Positions 4,824-5,425 of a DNA stretch of 5,425 nt are shown piece after piece. The notes under the pieces were generated by a model, which was not told the origin of the DNA, made no database searches, and saw nothing but the letters and a program-made list of their open reading frames with translations. The stretch covers positions 1 to 5,425 of the forward strand of contig WLLZ01000119.1 in NCBI GenBank assembly GCA_009700485.1, written 5' to 3'. Within the stretch, counting starts at the first letter, position 1. Every line of letters begins with the position of its first letter. The stretch comes from Actinomycetota bacterium. GTDB lineage: Bacteria; Actinomycetota; Actinomycetes; S36-B12. Both the position numbers and the translations under genes were made by a program.

Positions 4824-5425
4824 TCGACTCCGATGATTAGCGGCCAGAGCGGTTGTCCACCGTCATAGCTACTGATTTCGACAAGCGGAAATTCATGCTG
4901 CACCCATTCGGGTATACCGTCAGTGATTTCACTGCCGGCTTCAAGACCCGCAACTAAAGTAACGAGTTCACCGCCCACGACCAACATGCCGCGAAGGAGC
5001 TCGCGAATGACGGTGACAACATCCTTACCAAGTACCACGATGTCGCCGTCAACCAAACCTAGAACATCACCAATCTGGCATGGGCCGACCGTGGTCAACG
5101 CCTCACGAACAGCGATGGTCACCGCGCCGTAACGGGTAGCCCCGGCCGCACGTGTCATTGCCACCACATCATCTTCGAAACGAGCGCCATCTTCATGAAC
5201 CGCGATGGCGGCAAGAGTCTGCACAATTGACCGTGTTGGGATAACCGAAACTCGAATAGCGCCCGCGCGAGCTTGCTCCGCTGCAACTTCAGCCACCGGC
5301 CAGGTGTCTTTATCGCTCGGCAGCACAACTACTTCAGCTGCACCGGATGCAGTTATTGCATCGAGTAACTCCTTTGTCGATGGCAGCTGCCCGGGTTGCG
5401 CCGGGACGATAGTCACCCCGAGGCC
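4820..5425 (-). CDS. DAK/FakA (YloV)-family protein, C-terminal part (5' end outside window)
   Basis: The last 201 whole codons of a longer gene are present, and the frame is open to the window edge. The sequence fits the C-terminal domain of YloV/FakA-type proteins. GVTIVPAQPGQLPSTKELLDAI stands where family members often have GGQTMNPST. EVVVLPSDKDTWPVAEVAAEQA matches the VLPN-type block, IPTRSIVQTLAAIAVH matches VPTxSxxQGLAAL, and IGDVLGLVDGDIVVLGKDVV is a family-typical strand region. In Firmicutes FakA is the ATP-dependent kinase subunit that phosphorylates fatty acids held by FakB (DegV) proteins. In actinobacteria the role is less certain, so I give no symbol. The kinase (DhaL-like) domain would be in the missing N-terminal part. 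A GTG at 5416 is an internal valine, not a start. The gene overlaps recG by 4 bases, an order also found in mycobacteria. Confidence 0.88.
   Translation of the reverse strand, partial: GLGVTIVPAQPGQLPSTKELLDAITASGAAEVVVLPSDKDTWPVAEVAAEQARAGAIRVSVIPTRSIVQTLAAIAVHEDGARFEDDVVAMTRAAGATRYGAVTIAVREALTTVGPCQIGDVLGLVDGDIVVLGKDVVTVIRELLRGMLVVGGELVTLVAGLEAGSEITDGIPEWVQHEFPLVEISSYDGGQPLWPLIIGVE

Noticed and set aside
5414..5416. GTG at 5416 as the start of a 198-residue protein
   Set aside because: The frame is open to the window edge and homology of the C-terminal domain continues through this codon, so it is an internal valine of a truncated longer gene.
1..5425. Defence system, mobile element, prophage, toxin-antitoxin pair or CRISPR array
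   Set aside because: All open space is taken by recognisable core genes with uniform strand and tight junctions. I saw no transposase, integrase, terminal inverted repeats or regularly spaced repeats.

Overview
The window carries a run of core housekeeping genes, all on the minus strand, from an actinobacterium of moderate to fairly high GC. The lineage call rests on three things: a clear homologue of SepIVA, the actinobacterial DivIVA-like division protein; the gene order FakA-like protein, recG, rsmD, coaD, sepIVA, DUF177, rpmF; and the actinobacterial style of the RecG and DUF177 sequences. Nothing in the sequence fixes the order or genus. There is no tRNA, rRNA, CRISPR array, insertion sequence or phage gene.

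Reading in the direction of transcription (high to low coordinates), the upstream block is the C-terminal part of a DAK/FakA (YloV)-type protein (4820-5425, running off the window), recG (2607-4823), rsmD (2023-2610), coaD (1524-2009) and a sepIVA-like gene (987-1496). The first two junctions are 4-base ATGA stop/start overlaps. The next two gaps are 13 and 27 bases and carry strong AGGAG-type ribosome binding sites. This looks like one polycistronic unit whose promoter lies outside the window.

A 135-base gap (852-986) follows. It holds a GC-rich hairpin just after the sepIVA stop and a possible 26-codon reading frame. A second block then runs: DUF177/yceD-like (264-851), rpmF encoding zinc-ribbon bL32 (56-229), and the first 17 codons of plsX (1-53). 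The last two are separated by only 2 bases. This is the widespread yceD-rpmF-plsX cluster, which links ribosome assembly to membrane phospholipid synthesis.

The products cover DNA repair (RecG), rRNA modification and ribosome assembly (RsmD, DUF177, bL32), coenzyme A synthesis (CoaD), fatty acid or phospholipid entry (FakA-like, PlsX) and envelope growth or division (SepIVA). I do not see an undescribed system. The items most worth a second look are small: a three-copy imperfect 17-base tandem repeat at the DUF177/rpmF junction, a SepIVA with a much shortened coiled coil directly next to coaD, and the small reading frame in the 135-base gap.
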